NCBI GenBank assembly: GCA_935421135.1
Contig: OW285187.1
Span: 18,848,429-18,912,428 of the forward strand
Direction of reading: 5' to 3'
Source: Bugulina stolonifera
Lineage: Eukaryota; Bryozoa; Gymnolaemata; Cheilostomatida; Bugulidae
DNA: 64,000 nucleotides
A program made the position numbers and the translations under genes. Within the stretch, counting starts at the first letter, position 1, and every line of letters begins with the position of its first letter. The notes beneath the pieces are model-generated. The model searched no databases, was not told where the DNA came from, and worked only from the letters and a program-made list of their open reading frames with translations. This document shows positions 36,404 to 45,600 of the stretch, one piece after another.

Positions 36404-37573
36404 ATGGCGACTGGGTTTAGTTATTCGGGATTTCCTGAGCTTCGCATTGATCCACAAGATGTTTCAGGGTCATGGAACAGATGGCTCACAGAATTTAAAA
36501 TATGTATTAGAATGAAAAGTTTTGAAATGGGTAAAAATAAAGTTACAGATGAGAATGGTGTTGAAACTTTGGTTCCAAAATTCACTGATGAAGGTAAATT
36601 ATTGGTATTATTGAAATCTATTGGCTCGGAGGGTAGAGAGACATTACTGTCCACAGGTTTGGAGTTAGAAGGAGTCAATACTACGTATGATGAAGCTTTG
36701 GAGGTTTTGGTTAACCACTATAAGAGAGAAGATAGTCTGTATGTTAGAACCCAAAGTTTTGTGAAAGTGCAACAGTGTGCTAGTGAAGATCCTAGGGATT
36801 ATTTAAACAGGGTCGAACGTTTAAGTAGAAGTTTAGAATTTTTTAATACTGAAATTGAAGCCGCTAAAGTACCCTTACAAACGGCTCGTAAGGAATTAGC
36901 TCTGGTACTAGCAGTTACAGGTTTGAGAGATCATAACTTGTGTAGAGAGCTTATAGCTAGGGAAGATTTGACTTGGGATAAACTAAAGACTATTATGAAG
37001 TCACGATCTTCTGCACAGGAGTCAGTGACAAAGCTAAATAGTGACCTGAGTTCTTTGACCATTAAAACTGAACCAGTGGGGGAAGTTAAAGTAGAGAGTA
37101 GTGCTTACGCTAAAAGAATAAATAGGGTAGAAAGAAGCCCTAGGGAGTATAGAGATAGTAGAAATAATGATAGGAGGAATAGGCATAGGTCTAGGTCTAA
37201 CTCTAGAGATAGTTACAGGCGTAGTATTACTCCAGATAGGAAGGACCAGGGGAGATGTTATGAATGCAACGAGAAAAACCATGTTGCGAGGTTTTGCCCT
37301 AGGATTATTTGCTTCAAATGCAAGGGGAAAGGCCATCAGGCTAGAGATTGCAGGGCGGAATCCAAACCCTGGCCGAGGAATTATAGCAGTAGTCCTGAAA
37401 ACAATGGTAGGTCTTACTATCGGAGACAGAGTAGGAGTCCAAGAGAGAGAAATAAAAGAAGGTCTACTCCTTACCGGGAAGAATACCTTCGAGAGGAGAG
37501 TAGAAGTCCTAGTCGAAGAGTAAAATTCGTGAGACATGTTAAGGAACACAGTTCTAGTGATAGTGATGAATGA
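36404..37573 (+). CDS. gag: Gypsy-1 Gag
   Basis: The structural protein expected to form the virus-like particle and package RNA. I start it at ATG 36,404 (ACAATGG context), giving 389 residues; an upstream TTG in frame is not a likely start. Residues 1-220 are an alpha-helical capsid-like region. Residues ~230-285 are rich in Arg/Ser/Asn and likely bind RNA. Two CX2CX4HX4C zinc knuckles begin at residues ~285 (CYECNEKNHVARFC) and ~303 (CFKCKGKGHQARDC). A second Arg/Ser tail ends in SSSDSDE. The stop is UGA followed by CUAG, and pol continues in the same frame. Confidence 0.9.
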   Translation: MATGFSYSGFPELRIDPQDVSGSWNRWLTEFKICIRMKSFEMGKNKVTDENGVETLVPKFTDEGKLLVLLKSIGSEGRETLLSTGLELEGVNTTYDEALEVLVNHYKREDSLYVRTQSFVKVQQCASEDPRDYLNRVERLSRSLEFFNTEIEAAKVPLQTARKELALVLAVTGLRDHNLCRELIAREDLTWDKLKTIMKSRSSAQESVTKLNSDLSSLTIKTEPVGEVKVESSAYAKRINRVERSPREYRDSRNNDRRNRHRSRSNSRDSYRRSITPDRKDQGRCYECNEKNHVARFCPRIICFKCKGKGHQARDCRAESKPWPRNYSSSPENNGRSYYRRQSRSPRERNKRRSTPYREEYLREESRSPSRRVKFVRHVKEHSSSDSDE

Positions 37574-37577
37574 CTAG
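37571..37577 (+). promoter_or_regulatory. Gag-pol UGA-CUAG stop-readthrough site
   Basis: TGACTAG: UGA at 37,571-37,573 followed by CUA G. Gag and pol are in the same frame on either side with no other stop, and there is no ATG-initiated protease frame (the first Met after it, at 37,688, lies beyond the DTG active site at 37,634). UGA-CUA(G) is an established high-readthrough context in animal viruses and some cellular genes. The decayed Gypsy-2 has the same seven bases at the same place. Confidence 0.8.
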
Positions 37578-40500
37578 GCGGGGAATATAGAGCTATCTTA
37601 AAAGTAAATGGTCATAATGTAAGATTTACACTAGATACGGGCGCCGAGGTAACAGTCCTTACAGATAACTCTTCTAGGGATATTGGTATGAAATTACAGC
37701 CTCAGTCTAAAATTTTAATGGGGGCTGGAGGTCATAAGTTGTCAGTCCTAGGAGAAGCGAATGTAGAGATCAAGAATAGGTTTAAATCTATCTCAACTTG
37801 CATATCAGTAGTCAAGGGCGCTAACAGAAACCTACTAGGTATTTCAGAAATTAGAAAGCTTAACTTGTTAGCTATAGTAGAATCGGTGTGTGCTAAAGCT
37901 TTTGATCCCTTTGTGAAGTTTCCTGAGCTTTTCAAAGGGCTAGGAGTTTTGCCTGGGATATTTTCAGTCAAATTGAAAAAGGATGTTGAACCCTACCATC
38001 TAACGAGACCTAGGGTAATAGCAGCAGGTCTTAGAGAAAAAGCAAAGGCTGAAATAGATAAAATGTTAGAGATGGGGGTAATTGAACCGGTGGAACAACC
38101 AACAGAATGGTGTTCAGGCTTAACCATTGCCCCTAAACCAAATGGAGCAATTAGAATGTGTGTAGATTTAACTAGATTAAACAAGGGAGTTAGAAGGGAA
38201 AATTATCCTCTTCCCAGGGTTAGTGATATGTTGTCTAGTTTATCTGAAGGAAAAATGTTTTCCAAATTGGATGCAAACAGCGGATTTTGGCAAGTAAAAT
38301 TGGATGAGAAGTGCAAACTGCTCACTACCTTTATTTCACCTTGGGGTAGGTTTTGCTTTAAGAGAATGCCATTTGGAATTAGCTCTGCACCTGAGTTCTA
38401 TCAGAGAGCCATGGAAAAAATTCTTCATGGCTTAGACGGCGTAGTATGTTTGATGGACGATGTCCTAGTCTATGGTAAAGACGCCAACCAACATTGGTCC
38501 AGATTGAAAAAAGTGTTGAGTAGAATTCAAAATGCGGGAGTAACCCTAAAAAAGAGCAAGTGCGAGTTTGGATGCTCGTCAGTAAAATTTCTAGGACACG
38601 TAGTCAGTGGAGAAGGCATTAAGCCAGACCCAGAAAAAGTTAAAGCTATTTCAGAGATGTTACCTCCTAATAACAAAAAGGAGGCACGCAGGTTTATGGG
38701 AGTAGTTAACTACCTAGGTAAATTTAGTAAAAAGCTCGCTGAATTGAGTGTTCCCATTTACGATGTGATAGGAGGAAAAAGTCCGTGGTATTGGGGTATT
38801 GATCAGCAGAACTCTTTTAATAATATAAAACGAGAGCTGTCAAGCACACCAGTATTGTGTTCTTTCGACTTGAATAAAAAACATAGGGTTTCAGCAGATG
38901 CCAGTAAATCAGCGATAGGAGCGGTGTTGTTGCAAAACACTGACAGGGGAGACTGGCAACCAGTAGAGTATGCTTCTCGCAAAATGACAGAAGCGGAAAA
39001 AAGGTATGCGATGATCGAGAAAGAATCTTTAGCTATAACATGGGCATGCGAGAAATTTGATTTCTATTTAATGGGGAGACAGTTTGAGATTGAGACAGAT
39101 CATAAGCCATTAGTCTCACTCCTAGGGGAAAAAGATTTGTATCATTTACCTTTGAGAGTACAGAGATTTAAGCTAAGGCTAATGAGATTTGAATACAGAA
39201 TATTTCATACTCCAGGTAGAGAAATGTACTTAGCCGATGCATTAAGTAGGCCTTGCACAGAAGGGGTTACTGATGAAGCTATTTATAATTGCGCTCTAGT
39301 GGAACGCTACATAGCGAGTATCGTAGAAGAGAAGCTTTTAGGCAGTGTCAGAGAACAAGAGTTACTAGATGCAATCAAAATAGATGAGATTGCTAGTAGC
39401 TGTATATTATATATGCGTAACGGATGGCCGAGAAATGGTACATCGCTACATGGGGAATTACGACGGCTCTATAGCTGCCGTGATAGTTTGACCGAATATG
39501 GAGGGTTGATTTTATGTAACTCACGGTTATATGTTCCAAAAGTATTACGACAAGTTTATTTAGAAAGGTGCCATGTAGGTCACCAGGGCATAGTCAAATG
39601 CCAGAGAAGAGCGAGACAATTATTTTGGTGGCCTAGTGTTAGTAGTGATATTAACAGCTACATTTCTACGTGTGAAACTTGTATAAAGAATAGTGCCATA
39701 AAACACCAACCAACTGTGGGTATAACCTTACCTACAGCACCATGGGTAGAACTTGGTACTGATGTATTTATGTTTGAGGGAAAGTTATATCTGATTGTGA
39801 TTGATTACTATTCTAAATGGATAGAAACTGCATTCCTGAACTCGCAAACAGCGAGCAATGTTATTAGTGAGTTGAAATCTATATTTTCACGACTGGGAAC
39901 TCCTAAGAAACTTAGGAGCGATAATGGTAGCTGTTTTGCTTGCGTGGAGTTCCGGTCCTTTGCGGATAGTTGGGGATTTGCTCACGCCACGAGTAGCCCT
40001 AGGTATCCGCAATCGAACGGTCTCGCGGAACGAGCCGTAGGGACTGTTAAAAGGTTGTGGCTCAGCTCAGAAAACAAGGCAGAGGCTCTGTTAGCATATC
40101 GAGCTACTCCGTTAGAGTCAGGGTTTTCACCTGCAGAACTCTTGTTTGGACGACCCATAGAAACCCCCTTGGGGTGCCCTCATGGTGATCCAGTTGATTA
40201 CAGCGAATTTGAAGAGATCGAGCTGAATAACAAAAGTAAATCCAATGCCAAATGGGATAGGAAACATAGAGCAAGTAGGTTACCGGATTTGAAAATTGGG
40301 GACAAAGTGTGGGTTAAAGCTCCCAGTGATATAGGTAGAGAAGGTATTGTCCTTAGACAGGATACATACCCCGATAGTTTTTGGGTTAGAGTGAATTCTA
40401 GAGAACTTAGGCGCAACCGTAAACACTTGTATCTGTTATACAGGTCGGAGACAGGGTTGGGGAGTGATGTCTTACCATCACCCTCTAATCCGGAACTCCA

Positions 40501-40888
40501 GCTAGGTGAGTCTCGGGGTGAAGAAACGGAAGACTTATCTGAGGTAGACCATATACCCTTGGATGAGCCTTCAATACCCTTAACAACTGCTAGTGACAAT
40601 GCTTCTAATGATAATGCTGCTAAGACTAACACCACTAGTAATAAGGCTGCTAGTAATACCACCATTAATGATCTTAGTGAACCCCAGTCGACCGAACAAA
40701 CGGTTATAGAGAGCCAGATTATACAGGACACTAGAGAAGCCGCCAAGCCAAATGAAGGCACGGCAACTGAGTGTCAAGCTGATAACCCCAACGCCTCTGT
40801 GTCTGGAAAAACCAGGTCCAAGGAGTATGTAACTAGATCAGGAAGGGTTAGCAAGCGACCAAACAAGCAGGACATGTCATATTACTAA
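37574..40888 (+). CDS. pol: Gypsy-1 Pol (protease, RT, RNase H, integrase)
   Basis: Expected as a Gag-Pol fusion by readthrough of the UGA at 37,571; an internal ATG at 37,688 (1,066 codons) would lack the protease active site. The aspartic protease DTG is at 37,634-37,642. RT has catalytic Asp in KLDANSGFW (38,270) and LMDDVLVYG (38,456-38,461). RNase H has SADAS and EKESLA. The integrase zinc finger is H..GHQG...CETC at about 39,570-39,690. Its DDE core is Asp at 39,761, Asp at 39,920 and Glu at 40,028, with 35 residues between the last two. A chromodomain is not evident; the C-terminus is a Ser/Thr/Asn-rich tail ending in TRSGRVSKRPNK, similar to the Gypsy-2 Pol end. Confidence 0.95.
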   Translation, partial: LGGEYRAILKVNGHNVRFTLDTGAEVTVLTDNSSRDIGMKLQPQSKILMGAGGHKLSVLGEANVEIKNRFKSISTCISVVKGANRNLLGISEIRKLNLLAIVESVCAKAFDPFVKFPELFKGLGVLPGIFSVKLKKDVEPYHLTRPRVIAAGLREKAKAEIDKMLEMGVIEPVEQPTEWCSGLTIAPKPNGAIRMCVDLTRLNKGVRRENYPLPRVSDMLSSLSEGKMFSKLDANSGFWQVKLDEKCKLLTTFISPWGRFCFKRMPFGISSAPEFYQRAMEKILHGLDGVVCLMDDVLVYGKDANQHWSRLKKVLSRIQNAGVTLKKSKCEFGCSSVKFLGHVVSGEGIKPDPEKVKAISEMLPPNNKKEARRFMGVVNYLGKFSKKLAELSVPIYDVIGGKSPWYWGIDQQNSFNNIKRELSSTPVLCSFDLNKKHRVSADASKSAIGAVLLQNTDRGDWQPVEYASRKMTEAEKRYAMIEKESLAITWACEKFDFYLMGRQFEIETDHKPLVSLLGEKDLYHLPLRVQRFKLRLMRFEYRIFHTPGREMYLADALSRPCTEGVTDEAIYNCALVERYIASIVEEKLLGSVREQELLDAIKIDEIASSCILYMRNGWPRNGTSLHGELRRLYSCRDSLTEYGGLILCNSRLYVPKVLRQVYLERCHVGHQGIVKCQRRARQLFWWPSVSSDINSYISTCETCIKNSAIKHQPTVGITLPTAPWVELGTDVFMFEGKLYLIVIDYYSKWIETAFLNSQTASNVISELKSIFSRLGTPKKLRSDNGSCFACVEFRSFADSWGFAHATSSPRYPQSNGLAERAVGTVKRLWLSSENKAEALLAYRATPLESGFSPAELLFGRPIETPLGCPHGDPVDYSEFEEIELNNKSKSNAKWDRKHRASRLPDLKIGDKVWVKAPSDIGREGIVLRQDTYPDSFWVRVNSRELRRNRKHLYLLYRSETGLGSDVLPSPSNPELQLGESRGEETEDLSEVDHIPLDEPSIPLTTASDNASNDNAAKTNTTSNKAASNTTINDLSEPQSTEQTVIESQIIQDTREAAKPNEGTATECQADNPNASVSGKTRSKEYVTRSGRVSKRPNKQDMSYY

Positions 40889-40941
40889 CTGTTGTAGAAT
40901 ATTCAGACTACTCAGATCATTCAAATCATTCAACATTAACA

Positions 40942-41994
40942 ATGCCAAGCGGAGGGAGCAGTGGAGAGGAAGGAACATGGCAGGTGGTAGAGGGAAGAAG
41001 GAGAAGGAGGAGAGCTAGAGCAGAGATGACCGAGAGTGCAAGCAAGGAGGATGGAGACAGTGGAGTCCCACCAGAAATCAGGTCAGGTAGAAGTAGAAAA
41101 ATCTATGGTAAACCAGGTAATATGAAATGCCTTATTTGTGGATGCTTACGTGACCATTCAGCACGTGATTGCCCTGGTAATGTTTGCCACAAATGTGGAG
41201 ATAAAGGCCATTGGGTAGCCAGCTGTCCAAAGAAAGTTTGTACCTGGTGTGCAAAAACAGGAGGAGATCACGATACAGCAGATTGCCCGTATGGTGGTAA
41301 AGATTTTATAGCAACCAAGAGAGCTCGAGTGGAGGAGGAGACACCTGCCCCTCCCAGTAAGAGCGCTAGAGTTCCAGGGAAGCGCACAATTGTAGGTGAG
41401 GTATCCAGTTTTCTAGACACGGTCAAATCTACCGAGTTTCTCTCTGCTTCTGTTTTTGATTCTAGGATGGAAGTATTGGCAGATAGACAACAAGAAATGG
41501 AGAGAAGGCATGCCAGAGAACGCATGGAGCTCGAGAGAGAGAGAGAGGCCCTAAAGGTCGAGTATGAAGGAGGAGAGGCCATGAGAGAAGCTATTCAACA
41601 GCTAGAGCTCGCAAGGGCTAACTTTATCAGCAAGAGGTCTAAGATCTCGACAGGTACCTCGGCTGGTCCCGTGGTGGCACCACCGCGGTCAGTGGCTTCC
41701 ACCTCTATGGTAGGTATGGAGGCGTCAGGTGGAGAGGGGGAGTCTGTGACTCCGGTAGAATCTAGTATACAAGTAAACCAGAGCTCTAGTGAACGAGTCA
41801 GTGTGGGTATGGAAGTAAAGTCTGAAGGCGCAGAGTCTCAGATTGTTGCTTTTCATGGGCCCCTCTACTCGGAGGTAGCTAGAAATACTAGTTTAGGGCT
41901 TTCAGGTACTAGAACGACTGAGAGTCCGAAGGGTGATAGCACACCAGCTGCCGAGACGCCAGGCAGACGAAGTCCAGATCCAGAGGTAGACTAA
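40942..41994 (+). CDS. Gypsy-1 ORF3: triple zinc-knuckle, coiled-coil protein
   Basis: A 350-residue ORF in the position where env is found in some gypsy elements, starting at ATG 40,942, 53 bp after pol. It has no signal peptide or membrane segment, so it is not an envelope. Residues 1-60 are basic and acidic low complexity (RRRRRRARA). Three knuckles follow: residues 63-77 (CLICGCLRDHSARDC, CX2CX5HX4C), 82-95 (CHKCGDKGHWVASC, CX2CX4HX4C) and 100-115 (CTWCAKTGGDHDTADC, CX2CX6HX4C). Residues ~155-235 are a charged coiled coil (EMERRHARERMELERERE), and the rest is Ser/Glu-rich. A nucleic-acid-binding accessory protein is likely, but I know no named homologue. Gypsy-2 has an unrelated ORF at the same place. 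Confidence 0.85.
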   Translation: MPSGGSSGEEGTWQVVEGRRRRRRARAEMTESASKEDGDSGVPPEIRSGRSRKIYGKPGNMKCLICGCLRDHSARDCPGNVCHKCGDKGHWVASCPKKVCTWCAKTGGDHDTADCPYGGKDFIATKRARVEEETPAPPSKSARVPGKRTIVGEVSSFLDTVKSTEFLSASVFDSRMEVLADRQQEMERRHARERMELEREREALKVEYEGGEAMREAIQQLELARANFISKRSKISTGTSAGPVVAPPRSVASTSMVGMEASGGEGESVTPVESSIQVNQSSSERVSVGMEVKSEGAESQIVAFHGPLYSEVARNTSLGLSGTRTTESPKGDSTPAAETPGRRSPDPEVD

Positions 41995-42158
41995 ACCCTG
42001 AACATGCGAGTAAGTTACTAGAAGACTAGGTAAAGTATTAGAGAACTAGAACGAGGTGAGTCCAACTTATTATATATATACTGTACACATTGACACTGTA
42101 ATTCATGCCTTGTAGACAATAGTAGTTGAAAATAGCTTGTATTTATATAGAGCTTGTG

Positions 42159-42186
<28 letters not shown>
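42159..42186 (+). repeat. A28 homopolymer in the Gypsy-1 3' region
   Basis: Twenty-eight consecutive A between ORF3 and the 3' LTR, not at the element's end. It could be a captured poly(A) or an internal expansion. Confidence 0.9.
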
Positions 42187-42189
<3 letters not shown>

Positions 42190-42337
42190 AGCATGTAGAG
42201 CGTTATAAAATTTGCTCGTTTATGATCTAGACATGAGACTTCCAAGGAGGAGAGCATGTTACATAACACATGATAAGTGTTGTAGGAATCTAGACTATTG
42301 GAGAATGGATTACCAGAAATCAAGGAGGAGGCTCTTC

Positions 42338-42350
42338 GAAGAAAAGGGCA
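42338..42350 (+). promoter_or_regulatory. Gypsy-1 polypurine tract
   Basis: CGAAGAAAAGGGCA directly before the 3' LTR is purine-rich and is the likely plus-strand primer. It is shorter than usual and ends in CA. Confidence 0.5.
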
Positions 42351-42549
42351 TGTGGGATTATAGTCTAGAGGTCAACGCATATGACGAAGCCGCCTATAGG
42401 ATACAGAGACAAGCGCTAGCCAATAGGATCGAGATACGAGACTGAGGCATAGAATACAGGAGCGAACACACGGCACTTCGATTCATACTACTGGTGAGTC
42501 TAGACGTGTTGTTAAAGCTATCCATATTATATTATATCTTGACTTGACA
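42351..42549 (+). mobile_element. Gypsy-1 3' LTR (199 bp)
   Basis: Reads as identical to the 5' LTR at 35,906-36,104. It is followed by the GAAT target duplication (42,550-42,553) and then the rest of the interrupted MITE (ACGCCTA, 42,554-42,560). Confidence 0.95.
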
Positions 42550-42844
42550 GAATACGCCTAATATAAACTGTGCCACAGAGATAGCTATAGTGCCTGCAAC
42601 TCATTGCTGGCATTGCCTGTAACTTTCTTGTTTATCGCTGTACACAAGAGCTATTTATAGAATGACAGTGACTCAACAAGATTACTTGGCTATTTCATGC
42701 TGTAGCCTACCCATGTACTCAATGCTGGCTGGAGGTCATAATAGCCAATGTTCAAATGTGTTTATCTTGGCTGCCATTAGGTTTACAAAGACAAACAGCA
42801 CATCAATCTTAATGAAATAAGATGAACAATATTCTTTGCAAATA

Positions 42845-43200
42845 TTGAATGGTGCGACAGTAGTGGTTTAAAAAGCTTTAAATCTATCATCCATGATCAA
42901 CAGCCAATCCTAGTAGTTACAACAGCCAATCCTGGTAGTTACAACACTAGCTATCAGAAATATCAGAGTAACTACCAGTTATTTTACAAATCTAGGATTA
43001 GCTGTTGGTCATTAGATCTAAAGCTTTTTAAGCTTATTTACTATAATTGAAGTACATGTAAACTTGTTCAGGCATGCTTTGCTGCTGTGAATACTGGTCG
43101 CTAATCAATTGTGTGGTCAACAACTAGTTGGCATAGTTGACATATTTGGAGTTGGAGGTTGGAGTTGGTCTTGGAGTTGGTGTAGTGTAAACGCACCTTT
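42845..43200. repeat. Foldback element, related to the one at 34.9-35.5 kb
   Basis: GCGACAGTAGTGG at 42,853 matches inverted sequence near 35,500. AAAGCTTTAAATCTATCAT...CAACAGCCAATCCTAG (42,873-42,917) reappears inverted at about 42,985-43,035. The right side ends with GGAGTTGGTGTAGTGTAAACGC (43,171-43,192), also seen at 35,135 and 34,845. Confidence 0.6.
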
Positions 43201-43223
43201 ATCATATTTTGTAATTGACTCAC

Positions 43224-43479
43224 CTTTAGTAAGCTGTAGAGCTGAGGCCAAGTAATAGTGTGCCGTAGCTAAATAATGATTACACTTCATAATGGTCATG
43301 GTAAGCCAAGAGCCAGGGAGGTCGTTCCTCACAGCACTGGTAGAGACTGTGTTATGAATCGTACCATACAGACTTGATACCATAGCTGCTTCCTCACAAC
43401 ATATGATATGCTCCTTAAACGTGGCGGGTGGCCCTTGATCTAGTACCATTCTTTCATACACACACTCCTGTGCTTGAGA
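43224..43479 (-). CDS. RHPN: Rhophilin exon 4: central BRO1 domain
   Basis: This 256-nt exon has acceptor TTTTGCAG and donor AAAG|GTGAGT, phase 0 in and one base out. It encodes SQAQECVYERMVLDQGPP, EEAAMVSSLYGTIHNTV and GSWLTMTIMKCNHYLATAHYYLASAL. The (A/S)QAQE motif and the SW..x..KxxHYxALAHY helices are hallmarks of BRO1 domains, which in rhophilins follow the N-terminal Rho-binding HR1 region. Joined to exon 3 it gives LMQLMLSQAQECVYE, the most conserved stretch of the family. Confidence 0.95.
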
Positions 43480-45030
43480 CTGCAAAAGTAAAGATATACA
43501 TTTGAATGACTGTCCATGGTAACACCTGAAAATCATATTGGAATAATTTCCTGCATTGTATATAAAAATTTCCACACAAAATTTGGTTACATGTGCTGTA
43601 AAATTACAATAATCGGCATTTTCATAAATAGGCAACTTTCTTGCAAAATTCTTACATGCACCCCTAGGGGTACTTTTCAGAAATCTAGGAGGTACAATAC
43701 AACTCATCAACATAGTAGATTTTTGACAGTGATTTCCAGTTACAGACTATCACACTATTGACAAGTCAGCCTCCAATGCATAAAATTGTTGGAGTTAGCT
43801 AAACCAGTGAGAAAGCCATAAAACACTACACTCTATGAAAATTATATTGATTAGTTATAATTTGATAAACCAAAATTCCATACCATACTGCATTCACATG
43901 TATTTAGTATTTTGATAACACACAGATGCAATATTTATCAAATTAAGCCAACTAAAGAGTATATCCTTGATTAAAGGGGAAAATCACGAATTTTGAAGTG
44001 ATTCTAAAGTGATAGTTTGAAATCTGGCGGTTCTTGACGTCATCTCCACAAATATCAAAATCCGTGTTTTTCACTCAAAAAATCGGATTATTTGATTGGT
44101 CGCATTATTATTATTATAATTTCTAATTTCATTTTCAGTGGAGCTAGCAGATTCGGTGGGAAATGTAACATGAACACAAACTGCAATAAAACCACTTTTA
44201 TTTGGCATCAGATTGCTGTTGACTAGACACAACACAAACGAATCACCAGTTACTGCTTACTAGTCACTGTAAATTAATGATTAAAAGTCAAAGAATGAAT
44301 TGAAGACAGGGCAAATCGACATAATAATATATTTCTCAATTTATTTACATTGCAGTGTGTTGCTTTTGCCAAAACATAGGCTAAATATAATAATGATGAA
44401 AGCTGTTAGTTGGAGATGGTAAAGCAACATTTCGAAAAAGAGACAGTTCAAAAGAGACAGTTTGAAGCAGAACGTTTCTCAACTGTGTAGATTACATTTA
44501 TTAGAACACAACTCACCGATAAGTAATAAAAAAATAATATTCAAAAGGAAAATTAGTTGAAATCTGGAGGCTAGGGGTTCAAACTGTCAGGTGTTGAACT
44601 CTGGTTTAGTTTTGAACTGTCTTTCTCCCATTGTATTGGATTGCAGTACTTCATTTCACCTCCATACTTCACTGGTGTTTTATTTATCTTATTTACTTAT
44701 TTCATCTTATTTGACCTTTACTGCTTGTTTTAATTTTATTTTAATCTTGCTACTTTTCATTTCATGGCATACATTCAGATTAATAAAATCAAAATAGGCA
44801 GGAAGTAAGCCCAATGACTGAGAGAGAAAAATCAGTATCCTATGTACCATGTAATGTTTGTCCAATATTATGGATCTGTTCCAAAATACTGACCATTAGG
44901 TGATTTACTTTAGCCTCAGTGACTGTGACAAACCCTATTGATACCATTAACTATTCTCTATAATGACATAGGCCTATGTGACTAAGAATATTGGGCCTAC
45001 ACTGTCGTGACTACTATTATCTAATTACTA
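43480..45030. other. Intron 3 DNA, no gene seen
   Basis: AT-rich, with short ORFs lacking motifs. A TTAAAGGGGAAAATCA sequence at 43,971 may be a transposon end (see the 47,599 partner). Confidence 0.5.
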
Positions 45031-45032
45031 CT

Positions 45033-45201
45033 ATCATGAATAGTAGTACAAGACACATTTTTATATAGATTTATTTCCTAATATTTTGTTACTTGTCCAA
45101 GTAACATCATCATCTGACGATGTTGCTTGGACAAGTAACGAAATGTTAAGAAATAAATCTACATGTATATAAAAAATGTGTCTTATATTACTATTCATGA
45201 T
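45033..45201. repeat. Near-perfect hairpin/foldback element, ~75-bp arms
   Basis: The left arm begins ATCATGAATAGTA and contains AAGACACATTTTTATATAG and TTACTTGTCCAAGTAACATC. The right arm repeats it inverted, ending CTATTCATGAT, with a loop of about 10 nt (ATCATCTGAC, near 45,108). Mismatches are few. RNA from either strand would form a long hairpin, as with MITE-derived small-RNA precursors. Confidence 0.8.
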
Positions 45202-45224
45202 TAAAATATTATCCCACACCAACA

Positions 45225-45600
45225 TTTTTCAATTACTACTATCACTATTGATAATTCGATTTTTGCTGATTTTACTGATGCTGTAGCTACTACTGCTACC
45301 ACTGGACTCCCTAGTACTACTAGGACAACTTGGCACTTTTCTACGACTAACTATTACTATAACCAACTACTACTATTACTACTGCTGATTTTAACTGCTT
45401 CCATGATTACTACTAATGCAACCATAACTAACTACTACTACTGAAATCACCGTAATACTGCTACTGCACTGCTATCACTGTGGTAATTTACTGCTAACTA
45501 CTACTATAAGTAACTACTCCTTCTGCTAATACTAACTACAGCTAACACCGCCAATGGTTCTTTTATTCTGCTAGTAAACTGCTGCTGCGACTACTAACAC
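45225..45600 (+). repeat. Degenerate ACT/CTA trinucleotide-rich tract
   Basis: Many CTACTACT/ACTACTATTACT runs interrupted by other bases. It is low complexity and non-coding, in rhophilin intron 3. Confidence 0.7.

Larger units (their letters stand above)
35906..42549 (+). mobile_element. Gypsy-1: apparently intact Ty3/gypsy LTR retrotransposon, 6.6 kb
   Basis: Layout: LTR, 300-bp leader, gag, UGA, pol (protease, RT, RNase H, integrase), ORF3, poly(A)-containing 3' region, LTR. All frames are open apart from the single gag/pol UGA. Integrase follows RNase H, as in Ty3/gypsy. RT features (SPWGRFCFKRMPFGISSAP) suggest relation to Mag-like elements, tentatively. The element lies in rhophilin intron 4, antisense to the gene, inserted in a MITE terminal repeat. 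Identical LTRs imply a recent insertion. Confidence 0.95.

Noticed and set aside
37034..37549. 171-codon minus-strand ORF opposite Gypsy-1 gag
   Set aside because: It is a shadow of the Arg/Ser-rich gag region, with no motif of its own.
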